Origin: Nocardia suismassiliense
GTDB lineage: Bacteria; Actinomycetota; Actinomycetes; Mycobacteriales; Mycobacteriaceae
DNA: 62,375 nt
Direction of reading: 5' to 3'
Assembly: GCF_900269665.1 (NCBI RefSeq)
Contig: NZ_LT985361.1
Location: forward strand, 8,020,000-8,082,374
Of this stretch, positions 35,416-42,915 are shown piece by piece (positions within the stretch are counted from its first letter, which is position 1; each line of letters opens with the position of its first letter). The notes under the pieces are model-generated. The model did no database searches. It was given only the letters and a program-made list of their open reading frames with translations, and was not told where the DNA came from. Made by a program: the position numbers and the translations under genes.

Positions 35416-36726
35416 ATGATGAAGCCGCAGTATTGGTTCCGCTGGTTGTCCGTTCAAGGTGCCCCCCGGCTGGTGTTGCGCAGGCAAGCCAAGCGCGGTG
35501 ACGCGTTCGCCGAACTGATGGGCGGACCCGGCGGGTTCGCCGATCCGTATCCGCTCATCGAGCGTTTACGCGGTCGAGGCAGGCTCATCCGCACCTCGAT
35601 CTCCTGGGCCACCTTCGACCACGAGCTGTGCCGAGCTATCCTGCGCGACAACCGATTCGGTGTACGCACCACCGAAAGCTTCGACATCCCCGGTCCGCTG
35701 CAGAAGCTGGCCAACTACTTCCCCTTGCCGCCGAACCCGGTCGAGCCACCGTCGATGCTGGTGATCAATCCACCGGAGCACACCAAGATGCGCAAGCCGG
35801 TCGCGTCCGCGTTCACCCCGCGCGCCATCGGCAGGCTACGCGACCGCGTCGAAACGGTCACCGCGGAACTGCTCGACGCGCTGCCCGCCGGCGGGTCCGC
35901 CGATCTGATCACCGCCTTCGCCGCGCAGGTCCCGATCGCGATCATCTCCGAAATGCTGGGCTTCCCGGACTCGGACAAGGACCGGTTCCTGCACTGGGGC
36001 GATGAACTGACACCGCTGCTCGATGTCGGCATCTCCTGGCGCGCCCACCAGCGCGCGTTGCAGGCCATGGAGGTGATGAACGCCTACTTCGACGAACACA
36101 TCGCACGCCTGCGCCGTACCCCCGGCGACGATATTCTCAGCGCTCTGGTCACCGCGGGCGAGCTGGATCTGTTCGAGCTCAAGGCCTCGGCGAGCCTGCT
36201 GATGGGCGCGGGCTTCGAGACGACCGTGAACCTGATCGGCAACGGCGTGGTGCAGCTGCTCGACCATCCCGAGCAGCTGGCGCGGCTGCGCGCCGAACCC
36301 GAGTTGTGGCCCAACGCCATCGAGGAGGTGCTGCGCTTCGACTCACCGGTCCAGACGACGGCACGCACCGCGATGTGCGATGTGGAGATCGCCGGCGAGC
36401 GGCTGCGTGCCGGCGACACCGTCGTCCTGTCGCTGGCCGGCGCCAATCGCGACCCCGCGGTGTTCGCCGAGCCCGATCGTTTCGACATCGGCCGCGCGAA
36501 TGCCAAGGAGCACTTGTCGTTCAGCAACGGCATCCACGTCTGCCTCGGCGCCAGCCTGGCCCGCATGGAGGGCGTCTACGCCTTGCAGGCCCTGTTCGAC
36601 CGTTTCCCCGACCTGCAACTGGACGGGCCACCGCAACGCCGGGAGTTGTTCACCCTGCACGGATATGAGCAGCTGCCGGTCCGCCTCGGGCGGCGCGCAC
36701 CCGCCCCCGAACCGACCACCGTCTGA
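35416..36726 (+). CDS. Cytochrome P450
   Basis: A 436-aa class I haem monooxygenase. The I-helix oxygen-activation motif is MGAGFETTVNLIG, the K-helix ExxR is in AIEEVLRFDSPVQTTART, and the haem ligand is Cys376 in FSNGIHVCLGASLARME. GGAGTTGGTGA precedes the ATG; a second ATG follows immediately. The N-terminus has no membrane anchor. No ferredoxin or reductase lies alongside, so redox partners are elsewhere. Family and substrate cannot be told from the sequence alone. Confidence 0.93.
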   Translation: MMKPQYWFRWLSVQGAPRLVLRRQAKRGDAFAELMGGPGGFADPYPLIERLRGRGRLIRTSISWATFDHELCRAILRDNRFGVRTTESFDIPGPLQKLANYFPLPPNPVEPPSMLVINPPEHTKMRKPVASAFTPRAIGRLRDRVETVTAELLDALPAGGSADLITAFAAQVPIAIISEMLGFPDSDKDRFLHWGDELTPLLDVGISWRAHQRALQAMEVMNAYFDEHIARLRRTPGDDILSALVTAGELDLFELKASASLLMGAGFETTVNLIGNGVVQLLDHPEQLARLRAEPELWPNAIEEVLRFDSPVQTTARTAMCDVEIAGERLRAGDTVVLSLAGANRDPAVFAEPDRFDIGRANAKEHLSFSNGIHVCLGASLARMEGVYALQALFDRFPDLQLDGPPQRRELFTLHGYEQLPVRLGRRAPAPEPTTV

Positions 36727-36735
36727 CTTCGCCGA

Positions 36736-36758
36736 GCGGCTCGGTACCTTCGAGCCGC
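36736..36758. terminator. Short hairpin between convergent P450 and esterase genes
   Basis: An 8-bp stem (GCGGCTCG against CGAGCCGC) with a 7-nt loop between stops at 36726 and 36777. It lacks a U-tract, so the terminator call is tentative. Confidence 0.45.
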
Positions 36759-36776
36759 ACTGCGAGACAACAGGTC

Positions 36777-38375
36777 TCAGCCGAATCCGACGGCTTGCGC
36801 ACCCCAGGCGGTGTGCAGTTCCGCGTCGGGGTCGTCCACCACCCGATCGACCGTATCGATCAGCAGCGTGGTGCGCGTGTCCGGACGGTACGGCGGCCAG
36901 TGTTTCGAGCCGTCCAGCGCTGCGGGCACCCCGTGGGTGGCGAAAGCCAGCCAGCGCCGCATCATTCGGCCGGACACCTCCATGGCCACCTTGCGGCCAC
37001 CGAGCCAGAACGTCGGGTCGTGGTTGAACGAGCCGAAATTGCCGAAGACATAAGGCAATTCGGTCGCGTGCCCGGCGCCGACCCGGGCCGCCCGCAGCAT
37101 CGGCGTCGCGTGGTCGAAGCGGTACATCCAGGTCGGTGAGTGCTGCGCGTGCGCGTCGGCCACCCAGTGCGCGGGCATCCGGAACGCGGCGTCGCCGGAC
37201 ATGGCCAGCGCGCCCCTGGTCTTGTCCAGATCCGGGTAGGCCGAGGTGATTTCGGCGATGCGCTCGTGCGAGAGCTCCGGGTGGCTGGCCGCCACATCGT
37301 TGAGCATCGCGTTCACCGCGTCCGGGGTCACCGGCATGATCGGCGACCGGAACACCCGGAACAGCGAGGCCTCGTCCTTGTTGGCGCCGATCATCAGCGG
37401 CACCCGGTGCGACCGCCCGTGCTGGAACCGCTCGATCGGATAGGTCGGCAGCAGATCGCCGTCGACCACCGGCGCCGCGGCCAACCTGCCCGGCTCCTTC
37501 AACGGAACCTCGTCCAGCAGGATGCCCGCGACCTCCACGATCTTCTCGACCGGCCAGTCGAGCAGTTCGACGGCCCTGGCCGCGGGCAGTTCCAGCAGTT
37601 CCAGGAATCGCCGCGCCACCGCGGCCGCCCGCTCCTGGCCGAAGACCGTGGTGGCCGGCGGGCTCTGCGCGATGGCCTTGTGGAACAGCCCGGCCGCGCG
37701 CGGCGAAGTCAGCAGTGCGGTAACGCAACCCGCGCCGGACGATTCGCCGAACAGCGTGACATTGCCGGGGTCACCGCCGAACGCGGCGATATTGTCGCGC
37801 ACCCATTCCAGCGCGGCGATCTGGTCGTGCAGGCCGAGATTCGGCGTGAACGGACCGGGCAGCGAGGACAGATCGAGGAATCCGAGCGCACCGAGACGGT
37901 AGTTCACGGTGACCACGACGACGTCGCCGGTTTCGGCCAGCTTGCGGCCGTCGTAGATGCCCTGTGCGGCCGTGCCGAGGCAGTAGGCGCCGCCGTGCAA
38001 CCAGACCAGCACCGGGCGCGGTTCGCCCGTATCGAAGGTGTGCACCAGGTCGCCGACGTCGCGCCGGGGCGACCACACGTTCAGCCAGAGGCAGTCCTCG
38101 CCCATCCGCAGATCGGAGTCGACGGGGACCATGTTGCCCATGGTCTGCGGCGCGATCTCGCCGAAGGTGGCGCAATCGCGGATCCCGTCCCACTCCGGTG
38201 CGGGCCGCGGCGGCAGGAACCGATGGGGGCCGCTCGGCGGCGCCGCGTAGGGAATGCTGCGCCATACCGCCACCGGGCCGTCCCAGCGGCCGCGTACATC
38301 ACCCGAGGTCGTGGTGACGACTGGCTCGGCGCCGCGCACTTCCCAGCCCGCTTCCTTCTCGAACTGAGCAGTCAT
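36777..38375 (-). CDS. Type-B carboxylesterase
   Basis: A 532-aa alpha/beta-hydrolase acting on carboxylic esters. The signature regions are EDCLWLNVWSP, the oxyanion-hole HGGAYCLG and the nucleophile elbow FGESSGAGCVTALL with the catalytic Ser. The acid and histidine follow in the C-terminal half (HATELPYVFGNF). No signal peptide. The ATG at 38375 is backed by GGAGGT 8 nt upstream; the frame is open 41 codons further. Convergent with the P450 gene. Substrate unknown. Confidence 0.9.
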   Translation of the reverse strand: MTAQFEKEAGWEVRGAEPVVTTTSGDVRGRWDGPVAVWRSIPYAAPPSGPHRFLPPRPAPEWDGIRDCATFGEIAPQTMGNMVPVDSDLRMGEDCLWLNVWSPRRDVGDLVHTFDTGEPRPVLVWLHGGAYCLGTAAQGIYDGRKLAETGDVVVVTVNYRLGALGFLDLSSLPGPFTPNLGLHDQIAALEWVRDNIAAFGGDPGNVTLFGESSGAGCVTALLTSPRAAGLFHKAIAQSPPATTVFGQERAAAVARRFLELLELPAARAVELLDWPVEKIVEVAGILLDEVPLKEPGRLAAAPVVDGDLLPTYPIERFQHGRSHRVPLMIGANKDEASLFRVFRSPIMPVTPDAVNAMLNDVAASHPELSHERIAEITSAYPDLDKTRGALAMSGDAAFRMPAHWVADAHAQHSPTWMYRFDHATPMLRAARVGAGHATELPYVFGNFGSFNHDPTFWLGGRKVAMEVSGRMMRRWLAFATHGVPAALDGSKHWPPYRPDTRTTLLIDTVDRVVDDPDAELHTAWGAQAVGFG

Positions 38376-38526
38376 TGTTCGCACCTCCTGCCAGCGATCC
38401 ATCGGTGTGCTGCCGATTTGCTCCAGCTGGCCTCGCACCGCGTGATCTCCTATTCGAGGGTACTTACCCACCGGCGACCTGGATATGCGACGCACCAAGC
38501 TGAGATCGCGACGGTACGCTTGACCG

Positions 38527-38751
38527 ATGCCGAGCTACAGCTACCGGTGCCGCAGTTGCGGCGACACCTTCGAGGTGAACCGACCGATGGCGGAGTCGTC
38601 GAATCCGGCGTCCTGCCCCGCGGGCCATGCCGACACAGTCAAGCTGCTGACCACGTTTGCCACGGTCAGCCGTGGTGGCACGGCTCCGGCGCCGAGCCAG
38701 GCCGCGCCGCAGGGCGGTGGCGGCTGCTGTGGTGGCGGCTGCTGCGGCTGA
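38527..38751 (+). CDS. FmdB-type zinc-ribbon protein
   Basis: A 74-aa protein with an N-terminal zinc ribbon (YRCRSCGDTFE plus SCPAGH) of the FmdB/CxxC_CxxC type. A Pro/Ala linker follows and a Gly/Cys-rich tail ends in CCGGGCCG. The tail may bind a second metal. Role unknown; related proteins are proposed regulators or translation-linked factors. A second FmdB-type protein is encoded at 57516, next to a formamidase gene. Confidence 0.85.
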   Translation: MPSYSYRCRSCGDTFEVNRPMAESSNPASCPAGHADTVKLLTTFATVSRGGTAPAPSQAAPQGGGGCCGGGCCG

Positions 38752-38810
38752 GTCTCGCCTCGGCGGCTGGACGCCTGAGCCCGAAAGGCTCAGCGCCGGA
38801 GCTGCCTGGT

Positions 38811-39086
38811 TCAGTCGCGCCGATCCGCGTGGCCGAGATCACGGTCCGGCGCGACCCGGTCGCGCACCCGCTGCTTCAGCACCGCGATATCGGGAAAACC
38901 GCCGTCGGCCTTGCGTTCCCACACCTGCTCGCCGTCGACGGTGATCCGGAAGAGGCCGCCCGTCGCCGGAATCAGTGCCACCTCACCGAGTTCGGTGCCG
39001 AAGGTGCTCAGCAGTTCCTGCGCCATCCAGCTCGCGCGCAACAGCCAGCGGCACTGGGTGCAGTACTCGATCGCGACACGGGACAT
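38811..39086 (-). CDS. SelT/SelW/SelH (Rdx) family thioredoxin-like protein
   Basis: A 91-aa thioredoxin-fold protein. The redox motif is CTQC in IEYCTQCRWLLRA, where selenoprotein relatives carry Sec at the second position; here both are Cys. The conserved GGLFRITVDGEQVWERK and GGFPDIAVLKQ segments follow. It is predicted to act on cytoplasmic thiols; partner unknown. It stands alone, convergent with the FmdB gene and downstream of the YchJ-like gene on the same strand. Confidence 0.88.
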   Translation of the reverse strand: MSRVAIEYCTQCRWLLRASWMAQELLSTFGTELGEVALIPATGGLFRITVDGEQVWERKADGGFPDIAVLKQRVRDRVAPDRDLGHADRRD

Positions 39087-39130
39087 GGTGGCTCACGCTA
39101 CCGTTCGGGCCCGCGCCGCGCCGCACGCAC

Positions 39131-39520
39131 TCACGCCTCGATCTCACCGTCCAGGTACACCCAGGCGCCGTCGGCGCGCAGGAACCTGCTGACCTCGTGC
39201 AGTGCGCCGCGGGAGCCGTCCGCCCGATAGTGCGCGACGAACTCGACCAAGCCGGTCTCGTCGAACAGCCCGCCGTCGGCGGTGCGCAGTATCTCCAGGA
39301 ACAACCAGCGCTGGCCGGGATCGAGCTCCAGCTCGGCGGGCCTGGTGCGCGGATGCCACGATTGGCGTAGATAGTCGGTGTCCCCCACCGCGAAAGCGGT
39401 GTAGCGCGAACGCATCAGCGCCTCGGCGGTCGCCGCCGCCCGCTTTCCGTTCAGCACCGGCCCGCAGCAGTCGTCGAAGGCCTCGCCCCGGCCACACGGA
39501 CACATCCGGGTCCCACTCAT
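39131..39520 (-). CDS. YchJ-family protein with SEC-C motif
   Basis: A 129-aa protein. The N-terminal SEC-C zinc motif is CPCGRGEAFDDCCGP. The rest is the YchJ NTF2-like domain (AEALMRSRYTAFAVGDTDYL, WLFLEIL, FVAHYRADG). Function unknown; SEC-C domains bind zinc and often contact the ribosome or SecB-like partners. It is followed 44 nt later by the SelW-like gene, with which it may be co-transcribed. Confidence 0.87.
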   Translation of the reverse strand: MSGTRMCPCGRGEAFDDCCGPVLNGKRAAATAEALMRSRYTAFAVGDTDYLRQSWHPRTRPAELELDPGQRWLFLEILRTADGGLFDETGLVEFVAHYRADGSRGALHEVSRFLRADGAWVYLDGEIEA

Positions 39521-39610
39521 GCCCCGATTCTCGCGTGCCGCCCTCGGTGCAGGTCCGGCCGGGTGGCCTGTTGCGCCGCGGCGGCGCCGGTCACCTCGGC
39601 TCGACGCTGG

Positions 39611-40063
39611 TCATCTCGACTCGACCGCGGCCAGCGCGCCTGCGATCGCCACGGTCTGTTCGCGCCAACGGCGCAGGTCGGTAACGCTGGGCGCCAACTC
39701 GTAGTCGTGGTGGTGCGCGGCCCGCGACAGCGCCGCCCACAGGGCGGCGACCTGCGCCGCCACCTCGGGCCCGGCGAAGGTACGTAACGCGATCAGTTGA
39801 GCGCGCATCGGGCAGCGCATCAGCGCCGGTGCGAGCCGCCCCCACAGCTCATCCACGGACTGCTCCAACGCGATTCGCAGAATCCACGCGGTCGCGCGGG
39901 ACCACAGCCCGCCCGCGTCGGTCACCGCACCGGCCAGCAGGCGGTCCACCGTGTCGAGCCGCTCGGCCACCGACGGCCGCGGGCGTTTAGGGCCTTTCGC
40001 GGGTCCGCGTTTGGTTCCGCGACCGCCGCTCGGTCCGCGACGCGGTCCACGTTGCGCGCTCAT
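39611..40063 (-). CDS. Basic partner protein of the SMC-like ATPase
   Basis: A 150-aa protein I do not recognise. The first 30 residues are Arg/Gly/Pro/Lys-rich, consistent with nucleic-acid contact. The rest is predicted mostly helical (VAERLDTVDRLLAGAVTDAG, WILRIALEQSVDELWGRLAP). It starts 13 nt after the stop of the SMC-like gene and is surely part of the same operon. An ATPase-associated subunit or effector is possible, with no motif to prove it. Confidence 0.7.
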   Translation of the reverse strand: MSAQRGPRRGPSGGRGTKRGPAKGPKRPRPSVAERLDTVDRLLAGAVTDAGGLWSRATAWILRIALEQSVDELWGRLAPALMRCPMRAQLIALRTFAGPEVAAQVAALWAALSRAAHHHDYELAPSVTDLRRWREQTVAIAGALAAVESR

Positions 40064-40076
40064 GCCGGCCTTGCCG

Positions 40077-42494
40077 TCAGCGTGCGAGCCATGCGACGAA
40101 TCTTTCGGTCTCCGTGATCAATTCGCGCATGCTGCGGCCGATCGGCACGTGCGCACCGGCGGTGGCGTCGCGCAACGCCTCGACCACCCATTTCCCTTCG
40201 CGCGCGACCAGATGCTTGTTGAGGTCGTCGACCTTGCCGCCGACCCCCATCACCGCGAGAGCCACCTTCGCCCTGGTGGATTGGGCCGCGTCGATGTGGC
40301 GCTCCACCTCGCGGTGGTTCATGCCGTCGGCGAGCAGGGTGCGCCTGGCCCGGCCGAGGCTCGCGGCCTCCACCGCGGAGCGACAGCAGGTGGCGACGAG
40401 TTCATCGGCGATGGCCTGCGGCAGCTGCGGGGTGCGCACGAGGGCGCGCGCGTCGTCGAGGTAGCGGCGCACCGGATCGCTGGACACCCGGACCTCGACC
40501 ACCGAACGATCCCGGCGCTGCACCTCCAGCACGGTGGCGTCGAGCTGCATCCGGCGCACCGCCTCGGCGAGGCGCTCGTCGTGGGTGAAGACGACCACCT
40601 GCCGCGTCCACGCGACGGCGGCGAGCACCCTGGCCAGGCCGTCCACCTTCGCCGGGTCCATCGCCTGCACCGGGTCGTCGATCATCACGAAGCGGAACGG
40701 GCTCTCCTCGACGGTGGCCCGCGGCAGGAACAGCGACAGCCCGAGCGCGTGCAGTTCACCCTGGCTCATCACACCGAGCGCGGCGCCGTCCACCTCGTCG
40801 ACGGTGACGTCGAGCAGCACCCGGCGCGCGGTTCCGGCGTTGCCCTGCAAGCGAATAGCGCCGAGTTCGACATTGCTCTGCTGGCGCAGCGTCTGCCAGA
40901 CCCAGCGCGCGGTCGTCTCCAGCGGCGTCATGCGTTCGCCGCGCAGACCCGCGGTGGCGGACTTGAGCCAGTCCTCGGCCTTCTTGACGGTGCGCAGCTC
41001 GGCCGCGTGCGCGGCGACCTCGCGGGCACCCTCCAGCCAGCTCACGATGCGCGGCACCAGCGGTGTCCACACCTCGTCGAGCCGGTCGAGTTCCTTACGG
41101 GTGCCCTGCTGCACCAGGTTGAGTTCGTCGACCAGCCGGGCATGCGCGCCGCGCAGCCGGTCCGGCAGGTCGGGGGTGTAGTCGGCGGAGGTGAGCGCGG
41201 CCCAGTCGGCCCAGGCCCGGCGCACGGCGGCGGTGTCCACCGAGGGCGGGTTGCGCGGGTCGAAATCCAGTTCCGGCGGCACGAGATCCGGCAGCGACCG
41301 CGCCGCGCGCAGCGCCTGGCCGAGTTCGGTGCGTGCGGTGGTCAGCGCGTCGACGCGGGCGGCGAGGGTGGCGATCGAGGCGTCCGCCTCCTGCGCCCAC
41401 GCGTCGTCCAGATCGCCGCGACCGCACACCGGGCACGGGCAGTCACCGCTTGCCGTGTGGTGGTCGCGGGCCCGGCGCAACAGCTCGAGCACGCGCAGGT
41501 CCGCCTCTGCGTCGGCGGTGGTGCCGCGGGTCAGCGCGGTACCGCATTCGGCGAGCCGGGTGGCCACCTCCGCCACCTCGGCGGCGGTAGGCAAGGTCAG
41601 CCGCACGATCGCGCGCAGACTCGCCGGGCCGCTCTGGTCATCGAAGGTGCCGATGACCTCGCGCCCCACCGCGGCGAGGTCGGGTTGGGCGGGTCGCAGC
41701 AGGCTGTTCACCCGGATGGCGCGGTCGTCGGCCACCGTCTCGAGCGCCTCCAGCAGCTCGAGCCGTTCCTGGCGCGAATCACGCACGGCGCGTTCCAGTT
41801 CCAGGCGGCGCATCCGAATTCGTTCCTGCGCCAGGGTCAGTTCGTCCAGGCCGAGCAGTTGGTGCAGCGCGTCGAACAGGTCGCTCGGTTTGCCGTCGAC
41901 CAGCGCACCGAGCTCGCTGTAGGACAGGAACGGGCGGTAGAGCTCCAGCCGGCCCGCCCAGCGGTCGATGTCGAATTCCGTTGGCGCGGCGGGCGGGTGC
42001 TGTTCGGTCCACTGCGCGTCGGGCAGGTCGGCGTCGGCGGCCCATTCCTTGGCGATGGTGAGCTGCGGCTTGTTTCCGGTGGTGAGCAGCTCCACCTCGA
42101 TGCGGGCGGTGCCGCCGTCGTGCAGGTTGCGCCAGCCTTCGCGCCAGGCCGCGGATCGGCCGTCCCAGCGGCGGTTTCCGCCGGTGAACACCAGCTCGGC
42201 GGCCTCGGCGAAGCTGGATTTGCCGCTGCCGTTGCGGCCGACGACCAGGGTCAGGCCCGGCCCTGGTGGTAGTTGCAGTTCCGCTTCCGGGCCGATGCCG
42301 CGGAAACCGCGGACCCGGATGGCCCGCAGGAAGATCCCGCCGTCGTCGAATTGGGCTGCGCGATCATCGTTCTCACTGCCGCCGAGGGCGCGCAGCACGG
42401 TCCGTGCGACCGAGGGCGTCACCGCGGGATCGTCGGCCAGCCGCCGGGTCACCACCTCGGTCAGCCGAGGCACCGGATCGGCGTCGGGACGCAA
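40077..42494 (-). CDS. SMC/Rad50-like AAA ATPase with zinc hook
   Basis: An 805-aa ATPase. An N-terminal leader of about 50 residues precedes the core: Walker A GRNGSGKSS (residues 86-94), helical arms of moderate length, a CPVC zinc-hook-like motif at 354-357, the signature MSQGELHALGLSLF, and Walker B/D-loop VMIDDPVQAMD. This is the Rad50/SbcC/RecF layout but with short arms, closer to prokaryotic defence or repair ATPases than to SbcC. No nuclease domain is visible. Start is TTG at 42494 behind GGAGGGGG. It is divergent from the SWIM/MoxR operon and followed by a small basic protein. Confidence 0.85.
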   Translation of the reverse strand: MRPDADPVPRLTEVVTRRLADDPAVTPSVARTVLRALGGSENDDRAAQFDDGGIFLRAIRVRGFRGIGPEAELQLPPGPGLTLVVGRNGSGKSSFAEAAELVFTGGNRRWDGRSAAWREGWRNLHDGGTARIEVELLTTGNKPQLTIAKEWAADADLPDAQWTEQHPPAAPTEFDIDRWAGRLELYRPFLSYSELGALVDGKPSDLFDALHQLLGLDELTLAQERIRMRRLELERAVRDSRQERLELLEALETVADDRAIRVNSLLRPAQPDLAAVGREVIGTFDDQSGPASLRAIVRLTLPTAAEVAEVATRLAECGTALTRGTTADAEADLRVLELLRRARDHHTASGDCPCPVCGRGDLDDAWAQEADASIATLAARVDALTTARTELGQALRAARSLPDLVPPELDFDPRNPPSVDTAAVRRAWADWAALTSADYTPDLPDRLRGAHARLVDELNLVQQGTRKELDRLDEVWTPLVPRIVSWLEGAREVAAHAAELRTVKKAEDWLKSATAGLRGERMTPLETTARWVWQTLRQQSNVELGAIRLQGNAGTARRVLLDVTVDEVDGAALGVMSQGELHALGLSLFLPRATVEESPFRFVMIDDPVQAMDPAKVDGLARVLAAVAWTRQVVVFTHDERLAEAVRRMQLDATVLEVQRRDRSVVEVRVSSDPVRRYLDDARALVRTPQLPQAIADELVATCCRSAVEAASLGRARRTLLADGMNHREVERHIDAAQSTRAKVALAVMGVGGKVDDLNKHLVAREGKWVVEALRDATAGAHVPIGRSMRELITETERFVAWLAR

Positions 42495-42915
42495 TTTGGT
42501 CGGACCCCCTCCACCACCGAGCCGCTACACGTCCTCCGATCCCGTGCGCGGCGCCACTGTCGAAGCTGTGCGAAACGCTACCCGATCCCGTCGGATTCGC
42601 CCACCGGAGGTGAGACCTCCGGGAGCCATGCGAACCTGCCCGCGGGGATGGATATGGTCATCGAAACGGCTGGGGCCGCGCGTCGATGTCCACCCCTCGC
42701 CAGCCCCGGCGGGCAGCTCGATGGTGTATCACCCGATTTGGATGGTTCGGTCGAGCCGAACAGGACAGAATGCCAGAGAACACCCGCACATGCAAGATGT
42801 TTTCAGCACTGAAACCTGCGATGGCACAGGTATTTCCGTGCGAAGCACACCGGTCGACGCGGCACTTGTCGGTGGCCTGGGGTACAAATCCGGTCAACCG
42901 AGGAACGGGGGAAAC
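42495..42915. other. Divergent intergenic region SMC-like gene / SWIM operon
   Basis: About 420 nt without a supported gene; the plus-strand frame that runs through it is non-coding extension of the SWIM gene. It must carry both promoters. A palindrome TTTCAG-ca-CTGAAA lies at 42801-42814. GGAACGGGGG just before 42916 is the SWIM ribosome-binding site. Confidence 0.5.
42801..42814. promoter_or_regulatory. Palindrome upstream of the SWIM/MoxR operon
   Basis: Perfect inverted repeat TTTCAG-ca-CTGAAA about 100 nt upstream of the first gene of the operon. It sits in a locally AT-richer stretch and may be an operator; no cognate regulator is apparent. Confidence 0.35.

Noticed and set aside
33136..35487. 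783-codon minus-strand frame opposite the LCP and TIGR03089 genes
   Set aside because: Antisense shadow of two recognised genes; composition is His/Arg/Gln-rich and no motif is present.
41968..42915. 316-codon N-terminal extension of the SWIM protein
   Set aside because: It lies antisense to the SMC-like gene and crosses the divergent promoter region; ATG 42916 has a ribosome-binding site and a proper family start.
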